Notes: a model not told the origin generated them from the letters alone. A stretch of DNA of 64,000 nucleotides from Desertimonas sp963772825 (GCA_963772825.1 CAVYYX010000002.1:10026-74025), one strand, 5' to 3'. Positions 1-9,565 are shown, numbered from the stretch's first letter. Translations and numbers: made by a program.

Positions 1-69
1 TGCTAGAACGAACACGGCCTCGTATCCACAGGCTGGCCGCGTGGCTGAGTCATGATCCCTTGATGCCGA

Positions 70-731
70 ATGACCACGGCGCCGCGTTGGCCGGAACGGG
101 TGCTCACAGGTCAGTTGTGGATCTGGCCTCCGATCTTGATTCTGGCGGTTGCGACTCTGGGCGGTCTGTTCGGGGCTGCGGCTGCTCTTGCTGCATCTGG
201 CGTTGCCCTGATTCTGCTTGTCGTCGTGATATCGGCTCAGCCGACCATCGATTCCCGATGGAGAGCCTGGCTCCTGATCGTTGGGGCGGTCGTCGCCCTG
301 GTCACGGTCGTCGGCGGAACAGTCTGGATTCACGTCTCGAGTGAGTCCGGTTCGACAACCGGGAGAAGCCAGGATGTGCTTCAGCAATCAGACGTGGATG
401 ACATGTCGTTCGTTGGAGCCGACCTCCGCGGCGAGGAACTTGCGGATCTCGACCTGAGCGGCGTTGACATCCGCGGAATCAGCAGGCGGTCTCCGCCGCG
501 AACTTCAGCGGGACGAACCTGAGGGCGCTCTCCTTCAAGGAGCAGACCTCCGCGAACGCCAGGATGGCATCAACGTGTCTTCGACGGGCAGCTCTTCAAG
601 GCGCCTTGGTCGCCGGTGCCGACTTCGTCGGATCCGATCTCGAGAACGCCGACGTCACCGGCGTCGATCGTGCGACGGCGATGCGGTGGCCGAAGGCGAA
701 TGAGCAGCGTTCCTCCCCGGCATGTGGATGA
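70..731 (+). pseudogene. Broken membrane pentapeptide-repeat protein
   Basis: The first reading frame gives a short N-terminus, three hydrophobic segments (about residues 15-85) and then pentapeptide repeats of the A(D/N)LXX type (SFVGADLRGEELADLDLSG). The repeats continue in the other two frames: AANFSGTNLRALSF around 511-552, GADLRERQ around 539-562, and DFVGSDLENADVTGVDRATAMRWP from 621. The last motif is the usual end of actinobacterial membrane-anchored pentapeptide proteins. At least two indels therefore break one gene whose frame closes at the TGA at 729-731. The family folds as a right-handed quadrilateral beta-helix; no specific role can be assigned. No partner gene is adjacent. Confidence 0.6.
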
Positions 732-960
732 GCACTTTGGCCTGACTCACCCCCGGTGGCGACGACGACGACGTCGACGTCCCCTGCGGCGAGCCGCCAT
801 CGACAAGCTGCTGGTGTCGATGCTCATGTCGCCCTCTTTGCCTATCTCGACGATCGGACCGAAGCCCACGACAAAACGACATTGACGGCCACGAGCGGGG
901 CCGCTCCGAACGATCCAGGCATGTAGATCGTGATCACGTTTACCGGCATGTCTCCACAGG

Positions 961-981
961 TCGGTATGATCATCGGTATGA
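961..981 (+). promoter_or_regulatory. Direct-repeat operator over antitoxin start
   Basis: Two copies of TCGGTATGA (961-969 and 973-981), 12 bp apart, the second containing the ATG of the antitoxin gene. Ribbon-helix-helix antitoxins bind such short tandem sites for autoregulation, so this is the likely operator, and the message may be leaderless. Confidence 0.4.
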
Positions 982-1208
982 CTACAGCGAAGATCGCGGT
1001 TAGCCTGCCTGCAGAGCTCGTTGAGCAAGCGCACGTGGCGGTGGCCGAGGGGCGAGCTCGCAGCGTCAGCGCCTATGTTGCCGCAGCCTTGGAGGAGAAG
1101 GCGAAGCTCGATGATCTCGCCTCGTTGCTCGAGGAGATGCTTGCGGAGACCGGTGGTCCGCTGACGGCCCGCGAACGTAAGGCTGCCGACCGAGCCCTCG
1201 GCCGATGA
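978..1208 (+). CDS. Ribbon-helix-helix antitoxin (ParD/VapB-like)
   Basis: A 76-residue protein beginning MTTAKIAVSLPAELVEQAH, the beta-strand plus helix pattern of an RHH DNA-binding dimer. It is followed by a charged helix (EEKAKLDDLASLLEEMLAET) suited to wrapping a toxin. I chose ATG 978 because the RHH strand starts a few residues later; a longer reading from 930 adds unlikely sequence. Its stop overlaps the start of the PIN-domain gene by 4 bp (ATGA), the usual translational coupling of type II toxin-antitoxin pairs. It probably neutralises that toxin and represses its own promoter through the repeats at 961-981. Confidence 0.75.
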   Translation: MTTAKIAVSLPAELVEQAHVAVAEGRARSVSAYVAAALEEKAKLDDLASLLEEMLAETGGPLTARERKAADRALGR

Positions 1209-1582
1209 GCGGAGCCGTGCTCGACAGCGGAGCGCTTGTCGGCTTCGAGCGCAACGATCGTCGAGTGGTGGCCATCGTCTCTCGCGCCCTCCATCATCGT
1301 GATCCCCTCGTCGTGCCCGCTGGGGTCGTCGCTCAGGCCTGGCGCGACGGGAGTCGACAGGTGCGACTGGCCCGGCTCCTCGGCTCGCCGCTGTGCGAGA
1401 TCGTCGCCCTTGACGACCGCACCGCCCGCGCCGTCGGACAGCTCTGCGGAGTCAGCGGCACCGCCGACATCGTTGATGCGTCCGTAGCGCTCGCCGGCCG
1501 ACAACGCAAGCTGCGTGTCGTCACCTCGGACGCGGACGACATCCGCCGAGTCGACAGCCGACTTGAGCTCGTGCCGATCTAA
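1205..1582 (+). CDS. PIN-domain ribonuclease toxin (VapC-like)
   Basis: 125 residues. The PIN acidic residues are visible: Asp in VLDSGALVGFER (about residue 7), an acid in the central region, Asp in SGTADIVDASVA (about residue 88) and Asp in VTSDADDIRRV near residue 108. These coordinate Mg2+ for RNA cleavage in the family. The gene overlaps the upstream RHH antitoxin by 4 bp. It appears full length and unbroken, unlike its element neighbours. The RNA target is not predictable. Confidence 0.75.
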   Translation: MSGAVLDSGALVGFERNDRRVVAIVSRALHHRDPLVVPAGVVAQAWRDGSRQVRLARLLGSPLCEIVALDDRTARAVGQLCGVSGTADIVDASVALAGRQRKLRVVTSDADDIRRVDSRLELVPI

Positions 1583-1785
1583 CGACCGCGGTCGGCCTCT
1601 GGCGACCGCTACCGAACGTCGACACCGAATGGCGTCGCTCACGCTCTCGCGAATGATGCCGAACGGCATCGGGTGCGCGTCGTGTTCGTAGGTGACGCGC
1701 CGCCGCCAACGCCACCACAGGTCAGCCGACACACCATGGACCAAGATCGGGCGACGGGCCGCGCTGTCCAAGCTTGCCCGTCCCC

Positions 1786-4700
1786 TCAGAATCCGATCTC
1801 GAGACCATTCGCTTGGCGGGTTTGCCGTGCGGGGATCGGCAGCTCGAAGTCGTTGTGGTCGGCCCAGCCTCGGATCGCCTGGCCGAGCTCTCTGAACCGA
1901 TCGGCGTGCTCATGTCGGCGCCCGACGCTCGTGAGCAGCGTGACGGTGTTGTTGAGTTGGTGGACGGCGACGGCGTCGCCGCGGGCCCATCGTCCCCAGG
2001 TGTCGACCGCTTCGACTTGCTGTCGGAGGTGCGGGAGCTGGTCGAACGTGTGGCGGAGGCGAGCACGCTGGTTGTAGCGACGCAGGTCGTCGTTGGCAGC
2101 GGCGAGGCGTGCCATCGCCTGGCTATACCGGTCGATGTCTGGGCCGGTGTGCTGCCGGGCTATTCGCAGCTGTTCGCTGGCCCGTTCGAGGTCGGCTTCG
2201 GCCACGGTGAGGTGACGGCGCGCGGCCCGTCGGCCGAGGATGCGGCAGCCGTCGAGACACTTCTCGGCGAGGGCGTGGCTGCGCCAGGCCGCCTCGTGGC
2301 GGCTTGTAGATGCTGCGAGAGCATCACGTGCCGGCACCGTCGCCGCGTCGATGCGGGATAGGTCCCGTTGTGCCGCCACGAAGGCGGCGACGAGCTGATC
2401 ACCCCGCGACTTGCTGAGGGCCGCCTCCTGCTCGGCGACCGCGAGTTGGCCGCGGAGTTCGGCGCGGAGTGGTTCGAACCACGCCGGCATCTCGCAGCGT
2501 GGGGTCCGCCTCGGGTGTGGTTGATGCGGTTGTTGTTCGGCAAGGGTGCGGCGTTGGGTGACGGCGGGGATGTCGGCACGGTCGTAGGCGAGAATCCTCT
2601 CGAGGGTGTCTCGTGCTTCGGCGACATCGTCGCTGTCGGTGACAACGCAGAGCAGGTTGTCGACTCGCCCGCGGGTCGCTGCGACGTACAGGCCACGGCG
2701 GGTTGTGGCCGCGGACACGAGGGCGAGGCTGTGATCAACGGTGTCGGACTGGTAGCCGTGCGCGGTCGCCGCGTATCCGAGGCGCACATGTTGGTGGACG
2801 TAGTCGGCTGGCAGCTCGACACTGCCGTGCGCGTGTTCCCGGGTGACTGTCAACGAGCCGTCAGTGCCGATTGCCATCACGGTCCAGGTCTCGCGGTTGC
2901 GTACCGGCTCTCCTGCGGTTGTGAGCACGGTCCGGTCGTTTCGGCGGGTGACCACCACGTCGCCGATGTAGGCATGTTCGCCACCGGCGATTCGGGCGAC
3001 CTGATTCGGGTTGAGGTGTCCAGCGACGACGCGAGCGCGCTGTACCGCTTGGTTGATCGAGTCGACGTGGTCGTTGGTCGAGGCGACGACGGCGAGGGTG
3101 TCGCCTTGTTGGCGGCGCTTGATCCAGGTCTCGGCGATGGCACTGAGGTGGTCGTCGAAGGTGCCGGGGATCATCCGATCATGGGCTTCGTAGGCGTCGA
3201 GCACACGGGGATCACCGGCGCGCAGCTTCAGCGTCGCGGCCGCTTCCCACTCGTGAGTGAAGCGGTGGACGCGTTCAAGCTCCTCGACGCGCCCGTTGGT
3301 GCACAGCTCAGCGAAGAGGCCGCCCCGTCCCACGGCTTGCAGCTGGCGATGGTCACCGACGAGAACGAGACGCCACCGCCGCGACTCGGCGAGTGTCACG
3401 AGGTGGTGCAGGGCAGGGGTCGAGAGCATGCCTGCCTCGTCGACGACGACGGTCGTGCCGGCAGCGAGTTGATAGTCGGGTCGTGGTGGCCGGTCGGGAC
3501 GGTGCCACTCGTGCAACAGCTTGGCGACAGTCTCGGCGGGCATCCCGGTGTCGCGTTGCAGCACTCGCGCCGCTTTCGCCGTCGGCGCGACGCCGAATAC
3601 TGAGCGGTGCTGGGCATCGAGATCGGTGACGGCGGCGGCGAGCATCCGCGTCTTGCCGGCGCCGGCGGGACCGACGACCAGCACGAGACGATCGTCGCCA
3701 GCCACGGCGCTGGCGGCGCTGGCTTGGAGCACGTCGAGCCCGGTGCGGTCGAGCGTCTTCGACGGTGCCGGCGGGTCGATCTGGGCCTCGATCGCCCAGG
3801 TGATGATGTGCTCCTCTTGGGTCAGCACGGCGTCGCTGGTGAACCGCGGCGAGGTCGGTTCGATCCACTCCGAGCGACCGTCGGACTTCCGCCGTTTGCT
3901 GTCGGTGGGCGGGTCGAGGTCGACGCAGAGATCGAGCACCGCATCGGCGGCCCGCTCGACGAAGTCCGCCCAGCACGGTCCCGTCAGCTGCGCCAGCGGG
4001 TCGATGCAGGTCGCAGATTGCCTGCACGATGTCGGCCCGACCCCACGACGAACGCGTGGCGGACACCGCCTCGATGACTTCGGTGAAGCTCACATCTGGA
4101 GTGAGTGAACGCTCAGCTCCGGCGCGTGCGACTTCCGCGACGAGACGGTCAGCGGTCCAGCCGACCGCGGCTCCCTCGTTCTGCCACCGTGTCGTGAGAT
4201 CGGCGACACCGAGCCCGGACTTGTGGCTGCGGGTGTCGACTGCAGCCTCTCGCCCCAAGGCCGCTCGCTCGAACCGGGACGGGGATCGGCCCTCGCGCTC
4301 GGCGAAACTCGTCGACCTTCACCCTGAGCGCCTCGTCGACCTGCTTGCCGCGCTTGGAGAACACGTCACGGAGCTCGTCGGGGACGCCGGCGATCTCGGC
4401 CTGACCCTTCACGATCGGTGCCCAGTCGACCCCGAAACGGTGCGTGAGCTCGTTGCGCAGCACCGACTGGTACAGGCCGCCGAGCATCCGCTGATGCCGT
4501 TTCAGGTAGCGGCCATCGAGCGCGTACCACTGACCCTCGGTCTGCACCTTCGCTGAGATCACCGCATGGGTGTGGATCTGCGGATCATCGGCACGCGACG
4601 TCGTCTGACGGAACACGGCGATCGTCAATCCGTTGGTGTCGGGATGGCGACGCTTGTCGTTGTGGCGGATCCGAGTGGTCGACCCGAACCGCTCAAGGTG

Positions 4701-5072
4701 CGCCAACGCCGCCGAGACGGCGACATCGTGTGCTTCGAGGTAGCGGCGGTCGCCGGTCAACGCCCACAACACGCTCAGCGACTTGGGTGCCGAGAACGTG
4801 GCGTCGAACCCGGCGACCGCCTTCACCACCCGACCATCGGCGAGCTTGCGATCCTTCAGCGGGTAGCCGAGCTGTGTCCCCGAGACTGGGTGGCAGCCCG
4901 ACAGCAATCGTTCCAGCGGCGCAGTTTCGACGGTGCCGGACAGGCCGAAGCCGGCTGCCTGGTGTCCCGTCCACACTCCCGGCACCTCGCCCGGGGCGCC
5001 CGTCAGGTAGCGGGTGTAGTACGCCGCCGACGCTGTCGCCGACGAGGCGTGGATCGTGGTCACCCGCAGCAT
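1786..5072 (-). pseudogene. MobF relaxase-helicase (TraA/TrwC type), frameshifted
   Basis: Reading on the minus strand, the start MLRVTTIHASSATASAAYYT and the three-histidine strand PQIHTHAVISAK (about residue 165) identify a MobF (TrwC) relaxase, which nicks and covalently binds oriT DNA. A second part carries a RecD/TraA helicase: Walker A VVGPAGAGKT, Walker B TVVVDEAGML, GDHRQLQAVG and the C-terminal GYAATAHGYQ motif. The frame changes twice, near 4300 (after KVDEFRRAR, continuing EGRSPSRFERAAL) and near 3985 (CDL to IDPLAQLTGPCWADFVERA). With both repaired the protein is about 1095 residues, normal for actinobacterial conjugative relaxases. Either it is a dead mobilisation gene or the assembly has two indels. 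Start at ATG 5072 is preferred over the GTG at 5084. Confidence 0.85.
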
Positions 5073-5084
5073 CAGACCCGACAC

Positions 5085-5539
5085 CCGATCGCCCGCTCGG
5101 GCACCTGTCTGCAGAACCAGATCGGGCGAACACCTACGACGATCTTGAACATCTCGATCTCAGCCCCTCCGGAGCAGCCGGCGCCACTCGACGGAAACAC
5201 CGCGATGACCGAAGGAGCGGCCGACAGAAGCAGCCGCCACAAGTCCAGCCGAGCGCGAACAACGCGCTCGATTTCGCCGCTGTCCCGATCGCGATCGTGA
5301 CAGCGGAGGCCCCGGCGGCCGGCAGGTACACCCGCCGCTCGACGCCGTTGCAATCGGACAACTTGTCGACGCGCCTCGAACTCACTCCTACGTACTTACA
5401 CCCATGATTTTCGCACTTCGCCTCGGGCGGCGATCCGTTCGTAGCGTGGTGTGCCGTCCCGTCACAGCGCGTCACGCCCGATGCCGCGGTGTCGCCCAGA
5501 AATTCCTTCGCCACCCTCTTGACACGCTCGGCGCCCCGT
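5085..5539. other. Gene-free gap between relaxase and excisionase-like gene
   Basis: No open frame here shows family features on either strand. In conjugative elements the region just upstream of a MobF relaxase often carries oriT, but I see no nic-site sequence I can name. Confidence 0.3.
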
Positions 5540-6085
5540 CTACTCGGGAGGCAACAGCCTGAGCTGCTCGGCTGAACTGGCACGACGCTCGGCGAGCGAA
5601 CGCCGTGCCCGACTTGGCGACCGATCGGCGGAGTGACTCGCCCCGTTCGCAGCGCCACCTGAGGTCGCCCGGGTGGCGCGCCGGACCACGATCCGCGCTG
5701 GACGGTTGGACCGATTCAACAGGTCGCTGACGTAGGACTCGAGCTCGGCCGGTGACACGACCCGGCCGGTGAACGCCAGAGTCAGCAGCCCCGGTCGCGG
5801 AATCCGAAGGCAGTTGCCGATCTTGATCGTCGGGATGCCGTCGCTACCGCCGGTTGCCAAGTACAGCTCGGCCTGCTGATAGGCGAGCGTCCGGCCGATG
5901 TGGAGCTTGCGCGCCGCCTCCTGCACCGTGTACAGCAGCGGCTCTTCGATGGCGTCGGGACGACCGCCAGTGGACGCACCGGCATCAGACAGTCCTGGAA
6001 GGCAGCACGCAGCACGGGGCGGACGACTCGTCGCATCCGCGGACGTCGACGCCGACCGGGCAGTAAGACGTTTCGCGATTCCCAT
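5540..6085 (-). CDS. Excisionase-like HTH DNA-binding protein A
   Basis: About 181 residues if ATG 6085 (MGIAKRL) is used; a TTG at 6103 in the same frame is an alternative. The centre, LLYTVQEAARKLHIGRTLAYQQAE, is a MerR/excisionase-type winged HTH. It is followed by GIPTIKIGNCLRIPRPGLL, the wing that places the helix. The C-terminus is Arg/Ala-rich and ends AEQLRLLPPE. A paralogue lies at 7193-7744 with the same organisation and a similar tail. It precedes the relaxase on the same strand. In mobile elements such proteins act as recombination directionality factors or as repressors of transfer genes; which one is not decidable here. Confidence 0.65.
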   Translation of the reverse strand: MGIAKRLTARSASTSADATSRPPRAACCLPGLSDAGASTGGRPDAIEEPLLYTVQEAARKLHIGRTLAYQQAELYLATGGSDGIPTIKIGNCLRIPRPGLLTLAFTGRVVSPAELESYVSDLLNRSNRPARIVVRRATRATSGGAANGASHSADRSPSRARRSLAERRASSAEQLRLLPPE

Positions 6086-6090
6086 CACAC

Positions 6091-6141
6091 TGTTAAAGGA
6101 CAACGACTCGCGAAAACCGCGACATCAACCGTTGCATCATC
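6091..6141 (-). repeat. 50-bp upstream module, copy A
   Basis: Plus-strand TGTTAAAGG ... GACATCAACCG. On the minus strand it reads TTGATGTCGCG, a small CGCG..CGCG hairpin, then CTTTAAC 6 nt before the ATG of the excisionase-like gene. The distance from TTGATG to TTTAAC (25 nt) is the same in copies B and C. Confidence 0.6.
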
Positions 6142-6240
6142 TCGGTTGGAGGTAGCGCACTCCGCTTCCGGGCGACACCGACTTGCGCCTGGGATCGCTT
6201 ACATGAGCGGCGGCCGGTCAGATCGTTGATGCTCATGACG

Positions 6241-6294
6241 TGTTAAAGCGTCAGGACACGCGCAAAGCGCGACCTCGACCGTTCGTTCACCTCG
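6241..6294 (-). repeat. 50-bp upstream module, copy B (no gene)
   Basis: Same module as copies A and C, with CTTTAAC followed after 5 nt by an ATG on the minus strand. That ATG opens only a 47-codon frame which runs into copy A, so no recognisable gene remains. Confidence 0.55.
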
Positions 6295-6406
6295 TGAGCA
6301 CTTCGCTCGCGTCAGTTGAGCGACAGCTCGTCGTCGATCGGCGTTCGCACGCGCCCTGACGACGACGGCTCCCGACAGCGACGGCCGGGGGTCGGGATGC
6401 GCAGTA

Positions 6407-6431
6407 TCCTTACTTTGACTCGGATGTAAGG
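6407..6431 (+). promoter_or_regulatory. Inverted-repeat operator of AbrB-type antitoxin gene
   Basis: Arms TCCTTAC and GTAAGGA with 11 nt between them. The right arm runs into the strong ribosome site AAGGAGGGAG, so repressor binding would cover both promoter and RBS. Confidence 0.45.
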
Positions 6432-6439
6432 AGGGAGTC

Positions 6440-6688
6440 GTGGACGCTGCGGCGAAGGTGACCTCGAAGGGACAGGTGACAGTCCCGAAGGCTGTGCGTG
6501 ACGCGCTGGGCATCAAGGAGGGCGACGAGGTCGTCTTCCGAGTGGAGGGCAACCGTGCCGTGCTTGCCCGGACACCCGACTTCCTCGCTCTCGCAGGTGC
6601 GATCCGGGTGCCGGCGGCGAAACGCAATGTCGCTTGGGATGAGGTGATCCGGCGTACGAGGTCTGATCGGGCGGCGAGGCGCCATTGA
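6440..6688 (+). CDS. SpoVT/AbrB-type antitoxin
   Basis: 82 residues from a GTG start placed 5-6 nt after AAGGAGGGAG. The first half, AKVTSKGQVTVPKAVRDALG followed by IKEGDEVVFRV, is the swapped-hairpin AbrB/MazE DNA-binding fold. The second half, ending in basic residues, would bind the toxin. It overlaps the PIN gene by 4 bp. Autorepression through the inverted repeat at 6407-6431 is likely. Confidence 0.85.
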   Translation: MDAAAKVTSKGQVTVPKAVRDALGIKEGDEVVFRVEGNRAVLARTPDFLALAGAIRVPAAKRNVAWDEVIRRTRSDRAARRH

Positions 6689-7086
6689 GCGCGTTTGTCG
6701 ACACCAACATCCTGGTCCGGCATCTGACCGGTGACCCCGCCGACTTGGCGGCACGGGCGACATCCTTCCTCGGCTCGGAGCGAGAGCTCCTGCTCACTGA
6801 TCTCGTCGTGGCCGAGACGGTGTACGTGCTGGAGTCGTTCTACGAAGCGCCCCGCGACGAGGTCGCCGACGCAGTGCGGTCGCTTGTCGCGTTCGGCTCG
6901 ATCGTCTGCGTGGACCCGGCGCTACTGCTGCGGGCGATCGAGGTGTACGAGACCGACCGCATCGACTTCGCCGAGGCCTACCTCGTCGCCTGCGCCGAGA
7001 GCACCGGGGTCGGCAAGGTCGCTTCCTTCGACCGGTCGATTGACCGCGTGCACACGATCGAGCGGATCGAGCCGCCGCCGGTCTGA
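6685..7086 (+). CDS. PIN-domain ribonuclease toxin (VapC-like)
   Basis: 133 residues from TTG 6685, giving MSAFVDTNILVRHLTGD. The start overlaps the antitoxin stop (TTGA). PIN acids are clear: Asp6, Glu in VVAETVYVL (about 42), Asp in RIDFAEAYLVA (about 93) and Asp in VASFDRSIDR (about 116). This is a canonical, apparently intact VapC-family nuclease. It sits inside the decayed element, consistent with an addiction module for element maintenance. Confidence 0.87.
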   Translation: MSAFVDTNILVRHLTGDPADLAARATSFLGSERELLLTDLVVAETVYVLESFYEAPRDEVADAVRSLVAFGSIVCVDPALLLRAIEVYETDRIDFAEAYLVACAESTGVGKVASFDRSIDRVHTIERIEPPPV

Positions 7087-7192
7087 CTCACGTCTGTGGG
7101 TCGAGATGGAACGATGACCCGCTGCCCACCCGGGCACTCGCCTGCCAACCAAATCGGGTGCGAAGCGAACGACAATCTCCAACACGACGACC

Positions 7193-7744
7193 TCAGTCCG
7201 CCGGCACCAGCACGAGCTGGTCAACCGAGCCGCGACGCCCACCAGGCGACCGAGCGGGCCGGCGCGCCGACCGAGCCGCCGACGAGCGCGGCCGCCGGGC
7301 CGTTCCCGCCGCGGCCCGGACTGCACGCCGCACCCTGATCTGCCGACGGATCGACCGCTTCCGGCGATCGGCGTGAGCGGCGAGCTCGGGCAAGGAGACG
7401 ACCCGGCCGATTTCGGCCAGTTCAAGCAAGGCCCAGCGAGGAACCCGCAAGCAATTGCCGAGCCGGATGACCGGGAGCCCCTCGCGACCACCGGTCTTCT
7501 CGTACTGACCGGCCATGTCGTACGCCTTCGTCCTGCCGATGCGGAGCCGCTCGCCCGCCTCCTCGACCGTGTACACCCACGGCTCCTCGTCGTGTTCGGA
7601 TAGGGCGAACCGGGCGGGACAGAACGGCACCGGATGGGTCACGGCGTCATGGGCGGCGTCGGCCGTCGACGTGTTGACACGACCCGACGGTGCTGCTCGG
7701 GTTGCTGTGCAGAAGATCCATGCCTGGTTAAAGGTCAGGGACAC
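7193..7744 (-). CDS. Excisionase-like HTH DNA-binding protein B
   Basis: About 183 residues, paralogous to the 5540-6085 protein. Shared features are EPWVYTVEEAGERLRIGRTKAYD (HTH) followed by GLPVIRLGNCLRVPRWALLEL (wing), an Arg/Ala-rich low-complexity tail and the C-terminus VDQLVLVPAD. The start is uncertain: GTG 7744 lies inside the 50-bp module, and the ATG just downstream is out of frame. The HTH begins only about 55 residues in, so a later start is also possible. Two such paralogues suggest tandem or nested elements, each once carrying its own excision/transfer control gene. Confidence 0.6.
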   Translation of the reverse strand: MSLTFNQAWIFCTATRAAPSGRVNTSTADAAHDAVTHPVPFCPARFALSEHDEEPWVYTVEEAGERLRIGRTKAYDMAGQYEKTGGREGLPVIRLGNCLRVPRWALLELAEIGRVVSLPELAAHADRRKRSIRRQIRVRRAVRAAAGTARRPRSSAARSARRPARSPGGRRGSVDQLVLVPAD

Positions 7745-7778
7745 GCGCGAAGCGCGACATCAACCGATCCATCACCCT
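7727..7778 (-). repeat. 50-bp upstream module, copy C
   Basis: Plus-strand GGTTAAAGG-TCAGGGACACGC, then GAAGCGCGACATCAACCG. It lies across the 5' end of the second excisionase-like gene exactly as copy A does for the first. Confidence 0.6.
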
Positions 7779-7826
7779 TAACCGGCAGCGATACTCGCCT
7801 CGCCGGTGGGAGATGTCTGGGCCGGT

Positions 7827-8111
7827 CTACCGGCGAGTGCCGGCTGGGGCGCCGAAGCGCTGTTGGGCGGCCTGACGAGAGATGCCCAGGGCGAGACCGA
7901 TGAGCATCCACGAGAAGCCGGCTTCACGAGCGGCGGCGACCTCGTCGTCGAGCTCGCGTCGGGCCCGCTCGACGGCCTCGTCGGCGGCTGCGATGCGTCG
8001 TAGCACTGCGCCGTCGCGAAACTCGCCGGGGTCGATCTGGAAGTCGTCCGACTCCACCCAGTCGGCGAGCGCTTCGAAGTCGTTGCGGTCGATGTGGTCA
8101 GGGATGCGCAT
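7827..8111 (-). CDS. HTH antitoxin-like protein, second gene of a toxin-first module
   Basis: 94 residues starting MRIPDHIDRNDFEALADWVE. A long central helix is rich in Ala/Glu/Arg (DEAVERARRELDDEVAAAREAG), and the C-terminal HTH reads IGLALGISRQAAQQRFG. The ISRQAAQQRFG motif is common in small actinobacterial regulators. It starts 6 bp after the toxin-like gene on the same strand. I infer an antitoxin that binds DNA through its C-terminus; no direct evidence of pairing exists beyond the arrangement. Confidence 0.6.
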   Translation of the reverse strand: MRIPDHIDRNDFEALADWVESDDFQIDPGEFRDGAVLRRIAAADEAVERARRELDDEVAAAREAGFSWMLIGLALGISRQAAQQRFGAPAGTRR

Positions 8112-8117
8112 GGTCGA

Positions 8118-8339
8118 TCACCTCAGGAACTTGGATCGGGCGGGCATGGCGTGGAAGATCACGGTCTCGTCATCGTGGTCACGGACGACGAGCTCGATGA
8201 GCCGTCCGGTGCGGTCGCTGCCGATGATGAAGGCCACGTTGTCGTCGTCGCTGGCCACGACGCGCAGCTGGTTGCGCCAGGCGTGCTCGATGTCTTCGTC
8301 GGCGACACCGTGGCGACGGGCACTCGCTGCGATCCACAT
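8118..8339 (-). CDS. Small toxin-like protein (BrnT/RelE-like fold suspected)
   Basis: 73 residues from ATG 8339 (MWIAASARRHGVADEDIEHAW); a TTG two codons earlier is possible. The pattern is an N-terminal helix, then strands FIIGSDRTGRLIELVVRD, then the end VIFHAMPARSKFLR. It matches a widespread actinobacterial small-protein family that occurs beside HTH antitoxins. The IHAMPAR-type ending recalls BrnT-like RNases. It is the first gene of the pair, preceded directly by two palindromes that probably bind the antitoxin. Confidence 0.55.
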   Translation of the reverse strand: MWIAASARRHGVADEDIEHAWRNQLRVVASDDDNVAFIIGSDRTGRLIELVVRDHDDETVIFHAMPARSKFLR

Positions 8340-8340
8340 T

Positions 8341-8392
8341 GTCAAGGATACCTTGACGGTTGGTGATCGTCAACAATTGGTTGACGTCGATC
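8341..8392 (-). promoter_or_regulatory. Two palindromic operators of the toxin-first module
   Basis: GTCAAGG-ATA-CCTTGAC (8341-8357) sits 1 bp from the toxin ATG. A second, looser palindrome centred on GTCAAC-AATTG-GTTGAC lies in 8361-8392. Both carry GTCAA half-sites, as expected for cooperative repressor binding. Confidence 0.5.
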
Positions 8393-8403
8393 ACGCGGCT
8401 GCG

Positions 8404-9550
8404 TCACGGTAGGTCACTTGCCCGCGCGGCGATCTTCTCGGTGACGGCGCTGATCGACTCCGGCAGCGCGTGGGCGTAGGTGCGCATCAGCATGTCGGGG
8501 CTGTGGCCGAGGAGGTCGGCGGCGGCGCGGATCTCGCCGATGTCGGAGGCGTGGCGGACCATCAGCGTGGCGGCGGTGTGGCGCAGCCCGTGCGAGCTGA
8601 GCCGCGGCACGCCGGCCCTGGCGATCAGCCGCTCCAGGGTCTGGTCGAAGTTGCCTGGAGACACCGGCGTGCCGGTCCTGGTGGCGACCACGAGGTCGTT
8701 GTCGACCCAGCCGGCACCGGCGAGGAGCCGCTCCTCGGCCTGGAACTTGCGGTGGGCGGCGAGCGATCGCACGGTCGACTCGTCGATCGCGATCGTCCGG
8801 CGCGACCGGGCGTTCTTGCCGTCGGACCATTCCGGGCGGCCGTGGACCTCGACGAGGCCGCGCTCGATGCGGATCGAGCGTCGCTTCGAGGTCGACGCAT
8901 GACCAGCGCAGCCCGAGCAGCTCGCTGCGGCGCAGCCCGTACAACACGCAAAGCGCGGATCGGTGCCGCCCAGCGGTGATCGTCGATCGAGGCGACGAAC
9001 CGTCGCACCTCGTCCTCGGTCCACGCCTCGTGCTTCGCGTTGGAGGTCGGGCTTGGCGACGTGCCGGGGCATGCCGACTCGTGCCGCTGGGTTGCGGCGG
9101 ATGGCGCCGGAGGCCACGGCGTCCTCGAGCGCTGCGCGCAGCACCATGCGGAAGATCCGGATGCTGCGCCGGGCGTAGTAGCCGCCGGCGGCGAGCTCCT
9201 CGAGCCAGCGGGCGATGTCCTCGCGATCGAGTCGGTCGAGGCGGATGGCGCCGATGTCGCGGGTGATGCGCTCGGCCGCCCACTCGTACTGCAGTCGGGT
9301 CTGGTTGCCGACGTGGATGCGGCTGGTCGCCCACTGGTTGACGAGCTGGCCGACGCGTGCCGCGCTCGCTGCCGATCTCCCCCGCTGCCGTCATCGACGC
9401 CGCTGCGCTGCGCGCGGCGCGCTGCGAGGAGTAGCTGCCGAGCTGTCGTGGCCGGCGCTTGCCGGTGACGGTGTCGATGCCGTCGACGCGCACGACCCAC
9501 TTGTCGCGCTGCCGGCGCACCGCCGGGTGTCCGGTGGCCTTCCACGCCAT
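8404..9550 (-). pseudogene. Tyrosine integrase, four frameshifts
   Basis: Minus strand, starting MAWKATGHPAVRRQRDKWVV after GGGAGGG. The N-terminal arm-binding domain, core-binding helices (IRRNPAARVGMPRHV) and catalytic domain can be followed only by changing frame near 9365, 9045, 8965 and 8885. Catalytic features remain: Arg in YGLRRSELLGLRW, SSHGLRHTAATLMVRH (H-x-x-R), LLGHSPDMLMRTYAHALP with the His and nucleophilic Tyr. About 380 residues when repaired, normal for actinobacterial phage/ICE integrases. It lies beside the 3' end of tRNA-Arg, the usual integration arrangement. Four breaks in 1.1 kb suggest real decay as well as possible assembly error. Confidence 0.85.
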
Positions 9551-9565
9551 GGCATCCCTCCCTGT

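Noticed and set aside
1..8400. attL repeat of tRNA-Arg
   Set aside because: No stretch matching the tRNA acceptor or T-arm could be found left of the integrase in this window.
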